In this document: positions 35,279-44,266 of the stretch, piece by piece
Position numbering within the stretch: position 1 is the stretch's first letter
Layout of the letters: every line of letters starts with the position of its first letter
Source: Bacteroidota bacterium
Lineage (GTDB): Bacteria; Bacteroidota; Bacteroidia; Cytophagales; Cyclobacteriaceae
Direction: 5' to 3'
Length of the DNA stretch: 64,000 bases
Assembly (NCBI GenBank): GCA_018267285.1
Contig: JAFDYU010000008.1
Location: 62,001-126,000, forward strand
The notes under the pieces: model-generated
What the model saw: the letters and a program-made list of their open reading frames with translations, nothing else
Databases searched by the model: none
What the model was told of the DNA's origin: nothing
Translations under genes and position numbers: made by a program

Positions 35279-37735
35279 ATGTTTAAAGAACTCGCCATTG
35301 CACCCATCGAACAGGAAGAGACTGAAGAGTTGATTCAACTCATCAATCCGGAGAAAGATATCGAAATCAAACCCGAAGATTTACCGGAAGAGCTTTCCAT
35401 CCTCCCGATCAAAAACACCGTGCTTTTTCCCGGAGTGGTTATTCCGATCACGGTGACCCGGCAAAAATCAATTCGGCTGATCAAGAAAGCCTACCAGGGA
35501 AATCGCATCATCGGTGTTATTGCACAAAAAAATAAACAAGCCGAAGATCCGGCCATAGAAGACTTGTACCGATTTGGTACGGTGGCGCGCATTATTAAAA
35601 TGCTGGTGCTGCCCGATGGAAACACCACGATTATCATTCAAGGGAAAAATCGTTTTGCCATAAAAGAATTTGTAGGCGAAGAACCTTTTTTAACTGCAAA
35701 AATTGATTTGCCGATTGAACCCGTTCTTAACTTGGAGAGCAAAGAAGTGAAGGCGTTGGTGCAATCGTTGAAAGATGCAGCTTCAAAAATACTTAAACTC
35801 AATCCCGATATTCCGCAAGAAGCGCAAGTGGCGCTCGATAACATCAACAGCACGGCATTTCTCATTCATTTCCTTTCGTCTAATCTAAATGTAGATGTAG
35901 CCGAAAAACAAAAAATTCTTGAAGTAAACAACATCATCGACCGGGGCACTTTGTTGTTGCAGTACATGCTCAAGGAAATACAGATGCTTGAAATTAAGCA
36001 CGAGATTCAGAAAAAAGTACACACCGACATAGACCAACAGCAACGCGATTATTTTTTGCGCCAGCAGATCAAAGTGCTGCAAGATGAGCTGGGCTACGAT
36101 GGCCCCGATAAAGAAATTGAGAAACTCAGAAAACGGGGAGCAGAAAAAAAATGGCCGAAACAGGCAGCCGACCATTTTAACAAGGAGCTTGAAAAATTGC
36201 AACGCACCAACCCGCAGGCTCCCGATTTTCCGCTGATGATGAACAATGTGGAATTTATGCTCGACCTGCCGTGGGACGAGTGTACGGTCGATGATTTCGA
36301 TTTGAAAAAAGCAAAAAAGATTCTGGACAAAGATCATTTTGGCCTGGAGAAAGTGAAGACACGGATTTTGGAATATCTCGCTGTGCTCAAACTCAAGCAA
36401 GACATGAAGGGGCCGATCCTTTGTTTGTACGGCCCTCCGGGTGTAGGTAAAACTTCGTTGGGGAAATCCATCGCTAAATCACTCGGAAGAAATTACGTGC
36501 GCATGTCGCTCGGTGGCGTTCATGACGAAGCGGAGATTCGGGGCCACCGCAAAACGTACATTGGCGCCATGCCCGGAAAAATTTTGCAAAACATAAAAAA
36601 AGCAAAATCGTCAAACCCCGTTTTTGTTTTGGATGAAATTGATAAAGTGCGTTCCGACTTTCGGGGCGATCCTTCTTCTGCACTGCTCGAAGTTTTGGAC
36701 CCCGAACAAAACAATGCGTTTGCCGATAACTACCTTGAAGTGGATTACGACTTGTCTAAAGTTCTTTTTATCGCAACGGCCAACGCACTGGACACCATAC
36801 AGCCTGCGCTGCGCGACCGGATGGAAATTATTGAGCTGACAGGCTACACGGTGGAAGAGAAATTGCAAATAGCCATCCGGCATTTGGTGCCCAAGCAGAT
36901 TAAAGAGCACGGACTTGCCGTTGATGATGTAAAATTTTCGAAGGAAGGTATTTTGAAAATCATTGAAGCCTACACCCGCGAATCGGGTGTGCGAAGCCTC
37001 GAACGGAAAATCGGCTCGGTTGTTCGCCACCTTGCGAAATCAAAAGCAATGGAAGAAGAATTGGAGGCTGAGATCACCGAGAAAAGTGTTGTGAAAATTC
37101 TTGGGGCCGAAATTTTTGACGAAGAGCTGTATCAAGGCAACGACATTGCGGGAGTGGTTACCGGCTTGGCGTGGACCCAGGTAGGAGGCGACATCCTTTT
37201 TGTTGAATCAAGTTTGAGTAGAGGCAAGGGCGCACTTACCATCTCGGGGCAGTTGGGCGATGTGATGAAAGAATCGGCCACTGCGGCTCTTTCTTACCTC
37301 AAAGCAAATGCGGATGTGTTGAAAATAGATCATCGTATTTTTCAAAATTATGATCTGCACATACACGTGCCCGCTGGTGCTGTGCCCAAAGATGGCCCCT
37401 CGGCAGGCATCACCATGCTCACATCGCTGGCATCAATCTTTACGCAACGAAAAGTTAAATCGCAATTAGCCATGACGGGCGAAATTACATTGCGCGGAAA
37501 AGTATTGCCGGTGGGTGGTATCAAAGAAAAAATATTGGCTGCCAAAAGAAGTGGCATCAAAGAAATAATTTTAAGCACAAAAAATAAGCGAGACATACAG
37601 GAAATTGAGAAGTCCTACATCAAAGGCTTAACCTTCCATTATGTTGATTCGGTTGACGAAGTTTTGAAGATAGCTTTGCTCAAAGAAAAAGTTGCTAAGC
37701 CGATGCTCTTTGTTTTACCCGAAACAAAGGCTTAA
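35279..37735 (+). CDS. lon: ATP-dependent protease La
   Basis: An 818-residue cytoplasmic AAA+ protease for damaged and regulatory proteins. The N-terminal LON domain is at about 40-240, a coiled region follows, the Walker A GPPGVGKT is at 385-392, and the protease domain contains the catalytic Ser708 in PKDGPSAG and Lys749 in GGIKEK. All key residues are present. The hslU gene follows after 31 bases, giving a protein quality-control pair. Confidence 0.97.
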   Translation: MFKELAIAPIEQEETEELIQLINPEKDIEIKPEDLPEELSILPIKNTVLFPGVVIPITVTRQKSIRLIKKAYQGNRIIGVIAQKNKQAEDPAIEDLYRFGTVARIIKMLVLPDGNTTIIIQGKNRFAIKEFVGEEPFLTAKIDLPIEPVLNLESKEVKALVQSLKDAASKILKLNPDIPQEAQVALDNINSTAFLIHFLSSNLNVDVAEKQKILEVNNIIDRGTLLLQYMLKEIQMLEIKHEIQKKVHTDIDQQQRDYFLRQQIKVLQDELGYDGPDKEIEKLRKRGAEKKWPKQAADHFNKELEKLQRTNPQAPDFPLMMNNVEFMLDLPWDECTVDDFDLKKAKKILDKDHFGLEKVKTRILEYLAVLKLKQDMKGPILCLYGPPGVGKTSLGKSIAKSLGRNYVRMSLGGVHDEAEIRGHRKTYIGAMPGKILQNIKKAKSSNPVFVLDEIDKVRSDFRGDPSSALLEVLDPEQNNAFADNYLEVDYDLSKVLFIATANALDTIQPALRDRMEIIELTGYTVEEKLQIAIRHLVPKQIKEHGLAVDDVKFSKEGILKIIEAYTRESGVRSLERKIGSVVRHLAKSKAMEEELEAEITEKSVVKILGAEIFDEELYQGNDIAGVVTGLAWTQVGGDILFVESSLSRGKGALTISGQLGDVMKESATAALSYLKANADVLKIDHRIFQNYDLHIHVPAGAVPKDGPSAGITMLTSLASIFTQRKVKSQLAMTGEITLRGKVLPVGGIKEKILAAKRSGIKEIILSTKNKRDIQEIEKSYIKGLTFHYVDSVDEVLKIALLKEKVAKPMLFVLPETKA

Positions 37736-37766
37736 ATCCGTTATTCATAATTTGTAATTGATATCC

Positions 37767-39167
37767 ATGCTCGACTCAAAAAAATTAACACCCTCGCAGA
37801 TTGTTGAAGAACTGGACAAGTACATTGTTGGCCAAAAAGAAGCCAAACGCAATGTGGCTATCGCCTTGCGAAATCGTTGGAGAAGAATGAATGCAAACGC
37901 TGAAATTAAAGATGAAATTATTCCCAACAATATTTTAATGATTGGAGCAACCGGTGTGGGCAAAACAGAAATTGCCCGCAGGCTGGCAAAGATTGCCGAT
38001 GCACCCTTTGTAAAAGTGGAGGCCTCAAAGTTTACGGAGGTTGGCTACGTGGGCCGCGATGTAGAGGGAATGATTCGCGATTTGGCCGAGCAGTCGGTAA
38101 ACATGGTGAAGACACGCAAAAAAGAAGAAGTGAAAGAAAAGGCTGCACAAGCCGTGGAAGAAATTATTTTAGATGCCCTTATTCCACCCATGCGAAAACC
38201 GGCCGGCTTTTCGGTAGCTGCAACCGGAAATAACGAAAACGAGGAAATGCCCAAGAGCGATGAAGAATTGAACGAACGGACGAGAAATATTTTCAGGGAG
38301 AAGATTCGGAATGGCGAATTGGAAGACCGGAAAATTGAGATTGACATTAAACACAATCAAGCCCCGGGTGTGGGCATGATTGGCGCAGGGGTGATGGACG
38401 AAGTGTCGATGATGAACTTGCAGGAGATGATCAACGGCATGATGCCCAAAAAACCGAAGAAACGGAAACTGACTGTGGCTGAAGCCCGGAAAGTATTGCT
38501 CGAAGAAGAAGCCGCCAAGCTCATCGACATGGATGAGGTGAAAGAAGAAGCGATTCGTAAAGCCGAAGATGCAGGTATAATTTTTATCGATGAAATAGAT
38601 AAGATCGCTTCCGGTGGAAAGAAGGGTGGAGGCGGACCTGACGTGAGCCGCGAAGGTGTGCAGCGCGACCTGCTGCCCATTGTTGAAGGCAGCACCGTGA
38701 ACACCAAACATGGGGTGATCAACACCGACCATATTTTGTTTATTGCAGCCGGAGCCTTTCATGTTTCGAAACCCTCCGATCTAATTCCGGAATTGCAGGG
38801 AAGGTTCCCCATTCGCGTTGAACTGAATAGTTTAACAAAAGATGACTTTGTGCGGATATTGAAAGAGCCTAAAAATGCGCTGACCAAACAATACCGGGCC
38901 ATATTTGAAGCCGAAGATTTTGAAATTACGTTTGACGAAGACGCCATTGATGAAATAGCACAAACCGCTTTTGAAATCAATTTGGAAGTGGAAAATATAG
39001 GCGCTCGCAGACTACACACCGTTATGAGCAGACTGCTCAACGAATTTCTTTTTAACGTGCCCGACAAAGCCCCGAAAAACCAGCCCATTAAAATTACTAA
39101 GGCTATGGTGAAGGAAAAATTAAACGGTCTTATCAAGAATAAAGACCTGAACGAATATATTTTGTAA
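37767..39167 (+). CDS. hslU: HslU ATPase subunit of the HslUV protease
   Basis: A 466-residue AAA+ unfoldase. Walker A is GATGVGKT at residues 60-67, the I-domain lies at about 110-240, and a Walker B FIDEIDKI follows. The C-terminal tail KDLNEYIL has the form that docks into HslV and activates it. The ATG at 37767 is preferred over the in-frame TTG at 37758. HslV is not adjacent, unlike in many bacteria, so its gene should lie elsewhere. Probably co-transcribed with lon. Confidence 0.95.
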   Translation: MLDSKKLTPSQIVEELDKYIVGQKEAKRNVAIALRNRWRRMNANAEIKDEIIPNNILMIGATGVGKTEIARRLAKIADAPFVKVEASKFTEVGYVGRDVEGMIRDLAEQSVNMVKTRKKEEVKEKAAQAVEEIILDALIPPMRKPAGFSVAATGNNENEEMPKSDEELNERTRNIFREKIRNGELEDRKIEIDIKHNQAPGVGMIGAGVMDEVSMMNLQEMINGMMPKKPKKRKLTVAEARKVLLEEEAAKLIDMDEVKEEAIRKAEDAGIIFIDEIDKIASGGKKGGGGPDVSREGVQRDLLPIVEGSTVNTKHGVINTDHILFIAAGAFHVSKPSDLIPELQGRFPIRVELNSLTKDDFVRILKEPKNALTKQYRAIFEAEDFEITFDEDAIDEIAQTAFEINLEVENIGARRLHTVMSRLLNEFLFNVPDKAPKNQPIKITKAMVKEKLNGLIKNKDLNEYIL

Positions 39168-39175
39168 TTTCAGGA

Positions 39176-40222
39176 ATGGGAAAACTCCTGAGTTCTGCCA
39201 TTTTACTTTTACTACCCTCCTATACTTTTTCAGCTGATTTAGATTCGCTCCGCAATAAAAATATCCGAAGCTATAAAGAATATTTTTTCTTGTGGCCGGT
39301 TATTAAGCAGCGAAGCACTTCGTTTGAAATCACCAACCAAATAAGTTCAAATCCAAAGCTAACGTACAGGCCCAACGTAAACTCAAGTTTTGGAATAGGT
39401 ATGCACCTATTCCGAGTTAGTTTTGAACTATCACTTTCTATTCCCACCGACAGCTATAAGCAAAAAGTTTTTGGACATTCAAATGCAAAAGACTATCAAC
39501 TGAATATCTTGAGCAAAGGCTGGGGTGTAAATGTGTTTACACAGCAATACAACGGATTTTATCAATTGGATTCCGGTAAACCCACGCCCGCCATCTACCC
39601 ACAGCGGCCGGACATCAGCACCTGGAATACAGGAGCAAATGGAATTTATCTTTTCGATAAAAATAAATACTCCCTGCGAGCTGCCTATAACTTTTCCGAA
39701 CGGCAACTAAAAAGTGGCGGTTCTTTTTTGCTAAGCGGCAATGTAAATACATTTAGCCTTCGGGCCGACTCTTCGATCTATGGCACAAGCTACAAACCGA
39801 TTTTTGGTGCCAATGCAGATTTTAACAAACTTGACTACACGGTCTTTAGCGTGGCTCCGGGTTATGCACACACGTTTGTGTTTAACTATTTTTTTGTCAA
39901 TGGTTCTTTGGCAATAGGCCCTGCTCAGCATTGGGTTTATTATCAGTCGGCTACTGCGGCACGGCATGAGTCTGCCTTAAATAGTTTTGTAGATCTTAGG
40001 CTTTCGGCCGGCTACAACAGCGATCGTTTTTTTGCAGGCATGTCTTTTGTGGCTCAATCGCGTAATATTAAGTTTGAACAAATTCAATTTACCAACACCA
40101 CTTCGGTTTTTAGGATGGTGGTAGGCTACCGCATTGGTGTACTGGGCATTTTGAAAAAGAGCATCTGGGATTTCCTTCCGTTTGGAATCGGTAAAAAACT
40201 GGCTGCCAAAACAGAAGATTAA
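39176..40222 (+). CDS. DUF4421-family outer membrane protein
   Basis: A 348-residue protein with a signal peptide (about 1-19, ending YTFSA) and alternating beta strands through the rest, ending near IGKKLAAKTED. The pattern matches DUF4421, a Bacteroidota family thought to form an outer membrane beta-barrel. Function is unknown. It starts eight bases after the hslU stop, so it may be in the same transcript although no functional link is apparent. Confidence 0.75.
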   Translation: MGKLLSSAILLLLPSYTFSADLDSLRNKNIRSYKEYFFLWPVIKQRSTSFEITNQISSNPKLTYRPNVNSSFGIGMHLFRVSFELSLSIPTDSYKQKVFGHSNAKDYQLNILSKGWGVNVFTQQYNGFYQLDSGKPTPAIYPQRPDISTWNTGANGIYLFDKNKYSLRAAYNFSERQLKSGGSFLLSGNVNTFSLRADSSIYGTSYKPIFGANADFNKLDYTVFSVAPGYAHTFVFNYFFVNGSLAIGPAQHWVYYQSATAARHESALNSFVDLRLSAGYNSDRFFAGMSFVAQSRNIKFEQIQFTNTTSVFRMVVGYRIGVLGILKKSIWDFLPFGIGKKLAAKTED

Positions 40223-40223
40223 A

Positions 40224-41207
40224 TCATTCGGATTTAGCCATTATTTTCTTTAGCCGTTGGTAAGCCAATCGCTGATAGTGCTCTGCAGGTTTATACTTTG
40301 TAACGACACATTGTTGGTAGGCTCGTTTAGCTTCCGTCTTATTTTGGTAATACTCTTCTTCGATAATCCCATTAAACAAATGCCCGGGTATGGAATAATA
40401 GACAGCAGGCTGATCTACTAATTTCTTTACCCACGGAATAGCCTGAGTGTAGAGTTTACACCGAAGTAAATTGTCTGTGTAGAGCTCAATGAATTTTAAA
40501 TTTTGAGGATACATCTCAATGAGTTTTATGCTTACATCGAGCGCTTCGTACGGTTTATTTTCCAGATGCAACAAAATGTGAGCCGCAAAGATGAGCGCTT
40601 CCACTTGTGCCAGCGATAATTGTTCGGCACTTTTCCTCAGGTACCACAAACCTTCTTGTTTGTTTCCCGATTTCAACGGAATTAAGGCAGCTCTGAAAAA
40701 TAAACTTTTTTGTTTGTAGTATTCGATATAATAGAGGTACAGACCTTTGATGAATAAAAATTCGGGTTGTGTATAATTGTTGTCGAATGTTTCGATCACC
40801 AACGGATAAGCTTTTTGTGCATATCGTAAGGCAGCCCAATTTTCGTTAAGAGAAAAATGGTATTCCGATAAAAAAAGGTAAGTACAAATTTTAAAGTAGG
40901 TGATTCGCGGTGAAGGTTTTTTCGTTTCAAGGTGGCTTATGTTGTTGAGCAGCAGTTGCAGATAGTGTTTGCTAAAAGGACTGTACGCCACCGGAATCTG
41001 CTTCCACCGTAAGGCGAAAATTTCGAGCAAGGGTTGGGTTGCTGGATCAATTTGGTTTAACAGGCTGTCACCGTCCACATCAAACCGATAATTGTAAATA
41101 CGGTCTAACAGTTTAGGTAGCCGAACCGAGTCTGCCCGAATTGTCGGCTGACAACCACCCCACGAACAGACGAGTTCGCAAATAAAAAAAAACAACAACC
41201 GTTTCAC
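40224..41207 (-). CDS. Secreted helical (TPR-like) protein, unknown function
   Basis: A 327-residue protein that starts with GTG. It has a short signal segment (about 2-20) containing Cys, then a series of helices resembling degenerate tetratricopeptide repeats. I do not recognise a specific family. A TATCTTTG -7 element on the minus strand at 41231-41238 fits a promoter 24 bases upstream. It ends two bases from the convergent DUF4421 gene. Confidence 0.7.
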   Translation of the reverse strand: MKRLLFFFICELVCSWGGCQPTIRADSVRLPKLLDRIYNYRFDVDGDSLLNQIDPATQPLLEIFALRWKQIPVAYSPFSKHYLQLLLNNISHLETKKPSPRITYFKICTYLFLSEYHFSLNENWAALRYAQKAYPLVIETFDNNYTQPEFLFIKGLYLYYIEYYKQKSLFFRAALIPLKSGNKQEGLWYLRKSAEQLSLAQVEALIFAAHILLHLENKPYEALDVSIKLIEMYPQNLKFIELYTDNLLRCKLYTQAIPWVKKLVDQPAVYYSIPGHLFNGIIEEEYYQNKTEAKRAYQQCVVTKYKPAEHYQRLAYQRLKKIMAKSE

Positions 41208-41230
41208 GTTAAGCTTTATTTCAAAGCTGG

Positions 41231-41238
41231 CAAAGATA
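41231..41238 (-). promoter_or_regulatory. Candidate -7 element for the 40224-41207 gene
   Basis: TATCTTTG on the minus strand is an exact TAnnTTTG match. It lies 23 bases before the GTG start codon. No TTG is present at 19-20 bases upstream. Confidence 0.4.
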
Positions 41239-41374
41239 CGATCGGTTACAAATTCTTATTCTGTTTTTTTGCTTTAATAGTTAGTGGTAAACAATCGCAA
41301 CAGGCTGGAGTCTACAGGTCGGGCCGATTTACAAAATATCCAAGCGGATTGCGAGGCAACACAAGTTTCGGTTT

Positions 41375-41405
41375 TTTGAGAATCATTAATGCAGTCGTAT
41401 CTTTG
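41375..41405 (+). promoter_or_regulatory. Bacteroidota promoter for the toxin-antitoxin pair
   Basis: TTTG at 41375-41378 is followed after 19 bases by TATCTTTG at 41398-41405, a full consensus match. An ATG at 41389 lies between the two elements, so it cannot be the antitoxin start, and the ATG at 41422 is chosen. Confidence 0.7.
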
Positions 41406-41421
41406 TAAGATATATAATGTT

Positions 41422-41616
41422 ATGAAAGGAGTTAACTACATTACCGATGAGCGGAGCAGAAAAAAAGCAGTTGTAATTGATCTCAAAACATTAGAAAAAT
41501 TCGATGAGCAAATCGAAGACTTGTTTGATGCAATTATCGCTGAGTCCAGACGAGATGAACCATCTGTAGCCTGGGAGGAGGTAAAGAAACGCCTTAAGAA
41601 AAGAAGTAAGGCGTGA
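41422..41616 (+). CDS. Antitoxin of a RelE-type toxin-antitoxin pair
   Basis: A 64-residue acidic-to-basic protein (MKGVNYITDERSRKKAVVID...KKRLKKRSKA). The N-terminal half looks like the DNA-binding strand of a Phd/YefM or related antitoxin, and the C-terminal part is a charged helix expected to wrap the toxin. The stop is one base before the toxin ATG, so the two are translated together. Autoregulation of the promoter at 41375 is typical for this family but not shown. Confidence 0.8.
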   Translation: MKGVNYITDERSRKKAVVIDLKTLEKFDEQIEDLFDAIIAESRRDEPSVAWEEVKKRLKKRSKA

Positions 41617-41617
41617 T

Positions 41618-41875
41618 ATGTACATTATTACCTTTAAAAAATCTGCTGAGAAAGAATTATTTCGGTTGCCAAATCAAATTATTAAACGCATTAGTTATGC
41701 GATCGATGGCCTAAGCGAAAACCCACGACCACTTGGGGCAAAGAAATTAGAAGGACAGAAGGAATCGTTGTGGAGAATTAGAATAGGTGATTATCGTATT
41801 ATTTATTTTGTAGAGGATGTGATTAAGATTGTGGAGATTAGAAAAGTTGGTCATCGCAAAGACATATACAAATAG
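41618..41875 (+). CDS. RelE/ParE-family toxin
   Basis: An 85-residue protein with the RelE fold pattern: LFRLPNQIIKRISYAIDGL, then LWRIRIGDYRIIYFV and IVEIRKVGHRKDIYK. Family members are ribosome-dependent mRNA endonucleases or gyrase poisons; the basic Arg/Lys/His set near residues 53-80 fits the RelE mRNase type better. It pairs with the antitoxin just upstream. The gene ends four bases from the convergent VWA gene. Confidence 0.88.
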   Translation: MYIITFKKSAEKELFRLPNQIIKRISYAIDGLSENPRPLGAKKLEGQKESLWRIRIGDYRIIYFVEDVIKIVEIRKVGHRKDIYK

Positions 41876-41879
41876 ATAG

Positions 41880-42977
41880 CTACAAATTCTTCGTCCTGTT
41901 CTTTCTAAAATCTTCAAACACCAAATTTCCCAATCCTTGCAAGCTGCTGTAGTAAGCATTGCCGTTGTTGGCTTTGGTAAACTCACGCACAAAAGCTTTG
42001 AGATAAGGATCGGTGGCAATCATAAACGTAGTGACTGGGATTTTTATTTTTCGCAGTTGCACGGCAAGGTCCAGTGTTTTGTTTAAAATTTTTTGGTCGA
42101 GGCCAAATGCATTTTTATAGTATTTGATTCCCTGCTTAATGCACGTGGGCTTGCCATCGGTGATCATAAAAATTTGCTTGTTGGCATTTTTCTTTCTTCG
42201 CAAAATACCCATGGCCAGTTCTAACCCCGCCACGGTGTTGGTGTGGTAGGGGCCTACATTTAAATAAGGGAGGTCTTTGATTTCAATTTGCCAGGCATCA
42301 TCGCCAAATACCAAAATGTCGAGTGTGTCTTTAGGATATTTTTTGGTTATTAACTCCGACAAGGCCATGGCCACTTTTTTAGCCGGAGTGATTCGGTCTT
42401 CGCCATATAAAATCATGGAGTGCGAAATATCAATCATCAGTACGGTAGAAGTCTGAGCTTTGAATTCGTTCTCCACAACCTCCAGATCATCTTCTGTCAT
42501 GAAAAAATCTTCTACCCCGTGATTGATTTGAGCGTTGCGCAGGGAGTCGGTAACCGAAATTTGTTCGAGCGTGTCGCCAAATTCGTATTCACGCCTATCG
42601 GTGGTGGGCTCATCGCCCCGGCCGTTGTGCGGAGTTTGATGGCCACCGGGTTTGGTGCGTTTCAGTTTTCCAAAAATTTCTTCGAGGGCAGATTCCCGAA
42701 GATTCTGCTCTGCTTTCGCTTTCAATTTGAATTCACCGTCCGGCCCTTCATCGGTGATGTAGCCGTTCTTTTTTAAATCTTCGATAAAATCGCCAATGCC
42801 ATAACCCTTTCCGGTAAGCCCATATTGCTTATCCACTTCGGTGAGCCATTGTAATGCTTCGGCCACATTGCCCGATGTAATCAGCAAGAGCTGCATGAAG
42901 ACTTTGAGCAGGTTTTCAAAACCCGACTTACCTTCGTTAGGAGGTGGAACAAATTTGGAAAACCGATGACCGAGCAT
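41880..42977 (-). CDS. VWA-domain protein
   Basis: A 365-residue cytoplasmic protein. A helical, charged N-terminal part (1-170) precedes a von Willebrand factor A domain whose MIDAS motif DISHS is at residues 183-187 (VLMIDISHSMILYG). Related Bacteroidota proteins usually work with a MoxR-type AAA+ ATPase, but none is adjacent here. The role could be metal-dependent complex assembly. Start is the ATG at 42977. Confidence 0.8.
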   Translation of the reverse strand: MLGHRFSKFVPPPNEGKSGFENLLKVFMQLLLITSGNVAEALQWLTEVDKQYGLTGKGYGIGDFIEDLKKNGYITDEGPDGEFKLKAKAEQNLRESALEEIFGKLKRTKPGGHQTPHNGRGDEPTTDRREYEFGDTLEQISVTDSLRNAQINHGVEDFFMTEDDLEVVENEFKAQTSTVLMIDISHSMILYGEDRITPAKKVAMALSELITKKYPKDTLDILVFGDDAWQIEIKDLPYLNVGPYHTNTVAGLELAMGILRRKKNANKQIFMITDGKPTCIKQGIKYYKNAFGLDQKILNKTLDLAVQLRKIKIPVTTFMIATDPYLKAFVREFTKANNGNAYYSSLQGLGNLVFEDFRKNRTKNL

Positions 42978-43133
42978 AAAACTTACATTTCAAGGTAAAC
43001 CATTTATCTGCCTATTCTGTTCATTTGGTCTGTTTTTTTGTCAGCTGGCCGATTAAACCTGCATTTTAGCAACTTAAAAAAACCGATGTAAGGTATTGCC
43101 TGTGGTTTCCCAAGTGAGGGAGAGCCGGGCGCT

Positions 43134-43141
43134 TACCTTTG
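43134..43141 (+). promoter_or_regulatory. Candidate -7 element for the first small lipoprotein gene
   Basis: TACCTTTG matches TAnnTTTG fully and lies 21 bases before the ATG at 43163. A TTG at 19-20 bases upstream is not present. Confidence 0.4.
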
Positions 43142-43162
43142 CTTCATCAAAACACAAACAAT

Positions 43163-43282
43163 ATGAAAAAAATAATTGCAACATTAGCATTGATGGCGTT
43201 CATCGCATCGGCTTGTTCACAGTACACATGCCCCACCTACTCTAAAGTACACAAAACGTCTGCGAAAGGTGTTAGGGTTTAA
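43163..43282 (+). CDS. Tiny lipoprotein with CPTYSK motif (39 residues)
   Basis: This 39-residue reading frame begins MKKIIATLALMAFIA and has a lipobox-like ASAC at residues 15-18, so the mature lipoprotein would start at Cys18 and be about 22 residues. Its core YTCPTYSK is shared with the next small gene. It has a -7 element 21 bases upstream and a strong hairpin terminator 19 bases downstream, the layout of an independent transcribed gene. I do not know the function. Peptide expression is inferred from the paralogue and flanking signals. Confidence 0.72.
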   Translation: MKKIIATLALMAFIASACSQYTCPTYSKVHKTSAKGVRV

Positions 43283-43301
43283 CTCAATTTAAAAAAGAAG
43301 C

Positions 43302-43323
43302 AGCCGCGATGAGCGGCTTTTTT
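43302..43323 (+). terminator. Rho-independent terminator after the first small lipoprotein gene
   Basis: AGCCGC (43302-43307) pairs with GCGGCT (43313-43318) around GATGA, followed by six T. It closes the 39-residue gene's message. Confidence 0.85.
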
Positions 43324-43397
43324 ATTTGAAGACTTGCGGAAATTAAACTCGTGCAAGGATAGGGCTCAAAAAGTTAAAAATTGAGTATGATCGGTGT

Positions 43398-43405
43398 TAT
43401 TTTTG
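43398..43405 (+). promoter_or_regulatory. Candidate -7 element for the second small lipoprotein gene
   Basis: TATTTTTG matches TAnnTTTG exactly and lies 16 bases before the ATG at 43422. A TTG at 43381-43383 gives only 14 bases of spacing, less than the usual 19. Confidence 0.4.
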
Positions 43406-43421
43406 CAAAAATTTTAACACC

Positions 43422-43544
43422 ATGAATAGAAAATTGATTCTTGTATTGTTCTCTGTTGCTGTCTTGGCAACTGCTTGCTCTGTAAATACCTGCCCCACCT
43501 ACTCGAAAACCCCGAATAAAACGGTGTCTCCAAAAAATATTTAG
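43422..43544 (+). CDS. Tiny lipoprotein with CPTYSK motif (40 residues)
   Basis: This 40-residue frame, MNRKLILVLFSVAVLA then TACSVNTCPTYSK, is a paralogue of the preceding 39-residue gene. A lipobox-like LATAC gives lipidation at Cys19. The conserved TCPTYSK core is identical in both, while the tails differ (TPNKTVSPKNI). It has its own -7 element and is followed by a hairpin at 43564-43588. No function is known to me. Confidence 0.72.
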   Translation: MNRKLILVLFSVAVLATACSVNTCPTYSKTPNKTVSPKNI

Positions 43545-43563
43545 TCATTTATAGATAGAAAGT

Positions 43564-43588
43564 AAAGCCGGACCAAAAGGACGGCTTT
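43564..43588. terminator. Hairpin terminator between convergent genes
   Basis: AAAGCCG (43564-43570) pairs with CGGCTTT (43582-43588) around an 11-base loop. The T-run is short (TTTCTACTT), so termination in either direction is possible but weaker than at 43302. Confidence 0.5.
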
Positions 43589-44206
43589 CTACTTGGATTT
43601 ATTTTTGGACATTGTGCCATAGATGTAATCCCACATAGGCGAAGAAACACCAAATACCGATTCACCATTTTTGTAATGATGAACGCTGTGGTTGATCCAA
43701 AGTATTTTAAGAAAATTTTTCGGGGGTTGAAAGGCGTGAACCATGTAGTGAATGGCCAAATACAGCGCATAGCCGATGATAAACCCCGGCAGGAAAGAAA
43801 AAACAAAATCCCCCAAGATCAACCTGAATACAAACAATAATATTGTGGCGATGGTGATGCTGAGCAACGGTGGCATGGCCAGGCGATCTTTGTCTTTAGG
43901 GTATTCATGGTGTACACCGTGCATAGTGTATTGCATTTTTTCGCGCTTTTCGGTTTCTGTAGACATGTGGAACAAGTAGCGGTGCACGATATATTCTACC
44001 CAGGTGAAGGCAATCATCCCGATTGAAAACATACCCAGAGTAGTCCACACAGAAAGCGAAGTGTGTGTAGCGCTCCAATACAACAGCACCGATGCATACA
44101 CAAAGAATACAACAAGAGGCACTGCAATATGAGTGCGGCTTAACCGCTCAAGAATTGGATTTTTAAAAAGCCGTTTGGTTCCTTTTGCTTGTGGTGTTAT
44201 CTGCAT
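43589..44206 (-). CDS. Fatty acid hydroxylase / sterol desaturase family protein
   Basis: A 205-residue membrane di-iron enzyme with about four helices. The histidine clusters are HRYLFH, HGVHH, HYMVHAF and HSVHH, the pattern of the fatty-acid 2-hydroxylase (Scs7-like) group. It likely hydroxylates an acyl chain of a membrane lipid. The start is the ATG at 44206; an in-frame TTG at 44227 lies inside the promoter at 44225-44255 and is not used. Substrate is unknown. Confidence 0.87.
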   Translation of the reverse strand: MQITPQAKGTKRLFKNPILERLSRTHIAVPLVVFFVYASVLLYWSATHTSLSVWTTLGMFSIGMIAFTWVEYIVHRYLFHMSTETEKREKMQYTMHGVHHEYPKDKDRLAMPPLLSITIATILLFVFRLILGDFVFSFLPGFIIGYALYLAIHYMVHAFQPPKNFLKILWINHSVHHYKNGESVFGVSSPMWDYIYGTMSKNKSK

Positions 44207-44224
44207 ACCAGTACGTAACGAAGA

Positions 44225-44255
44225 CAAAGTTAAATTGATTCACAGACCCGAACAA
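44225..44255 (-). promoter_or_regulatory. Bacteroidota promoter for the hydroxylase gene
   Basis: On the minus strand TTG (44255-44253), 20 bases, then TAACTTTG (44232-44225), a full -7 match. It decides the start codon at 44206. Confidence 0.6.
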
Positions 44256-44266
44256 TTAGAAAAAGA

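Noticed and set aside
41389..41421. Longer start for the antitoxin
   Set aside because: The ATG at 41389 lies between the two promoter elements, so it would not be transcribed.
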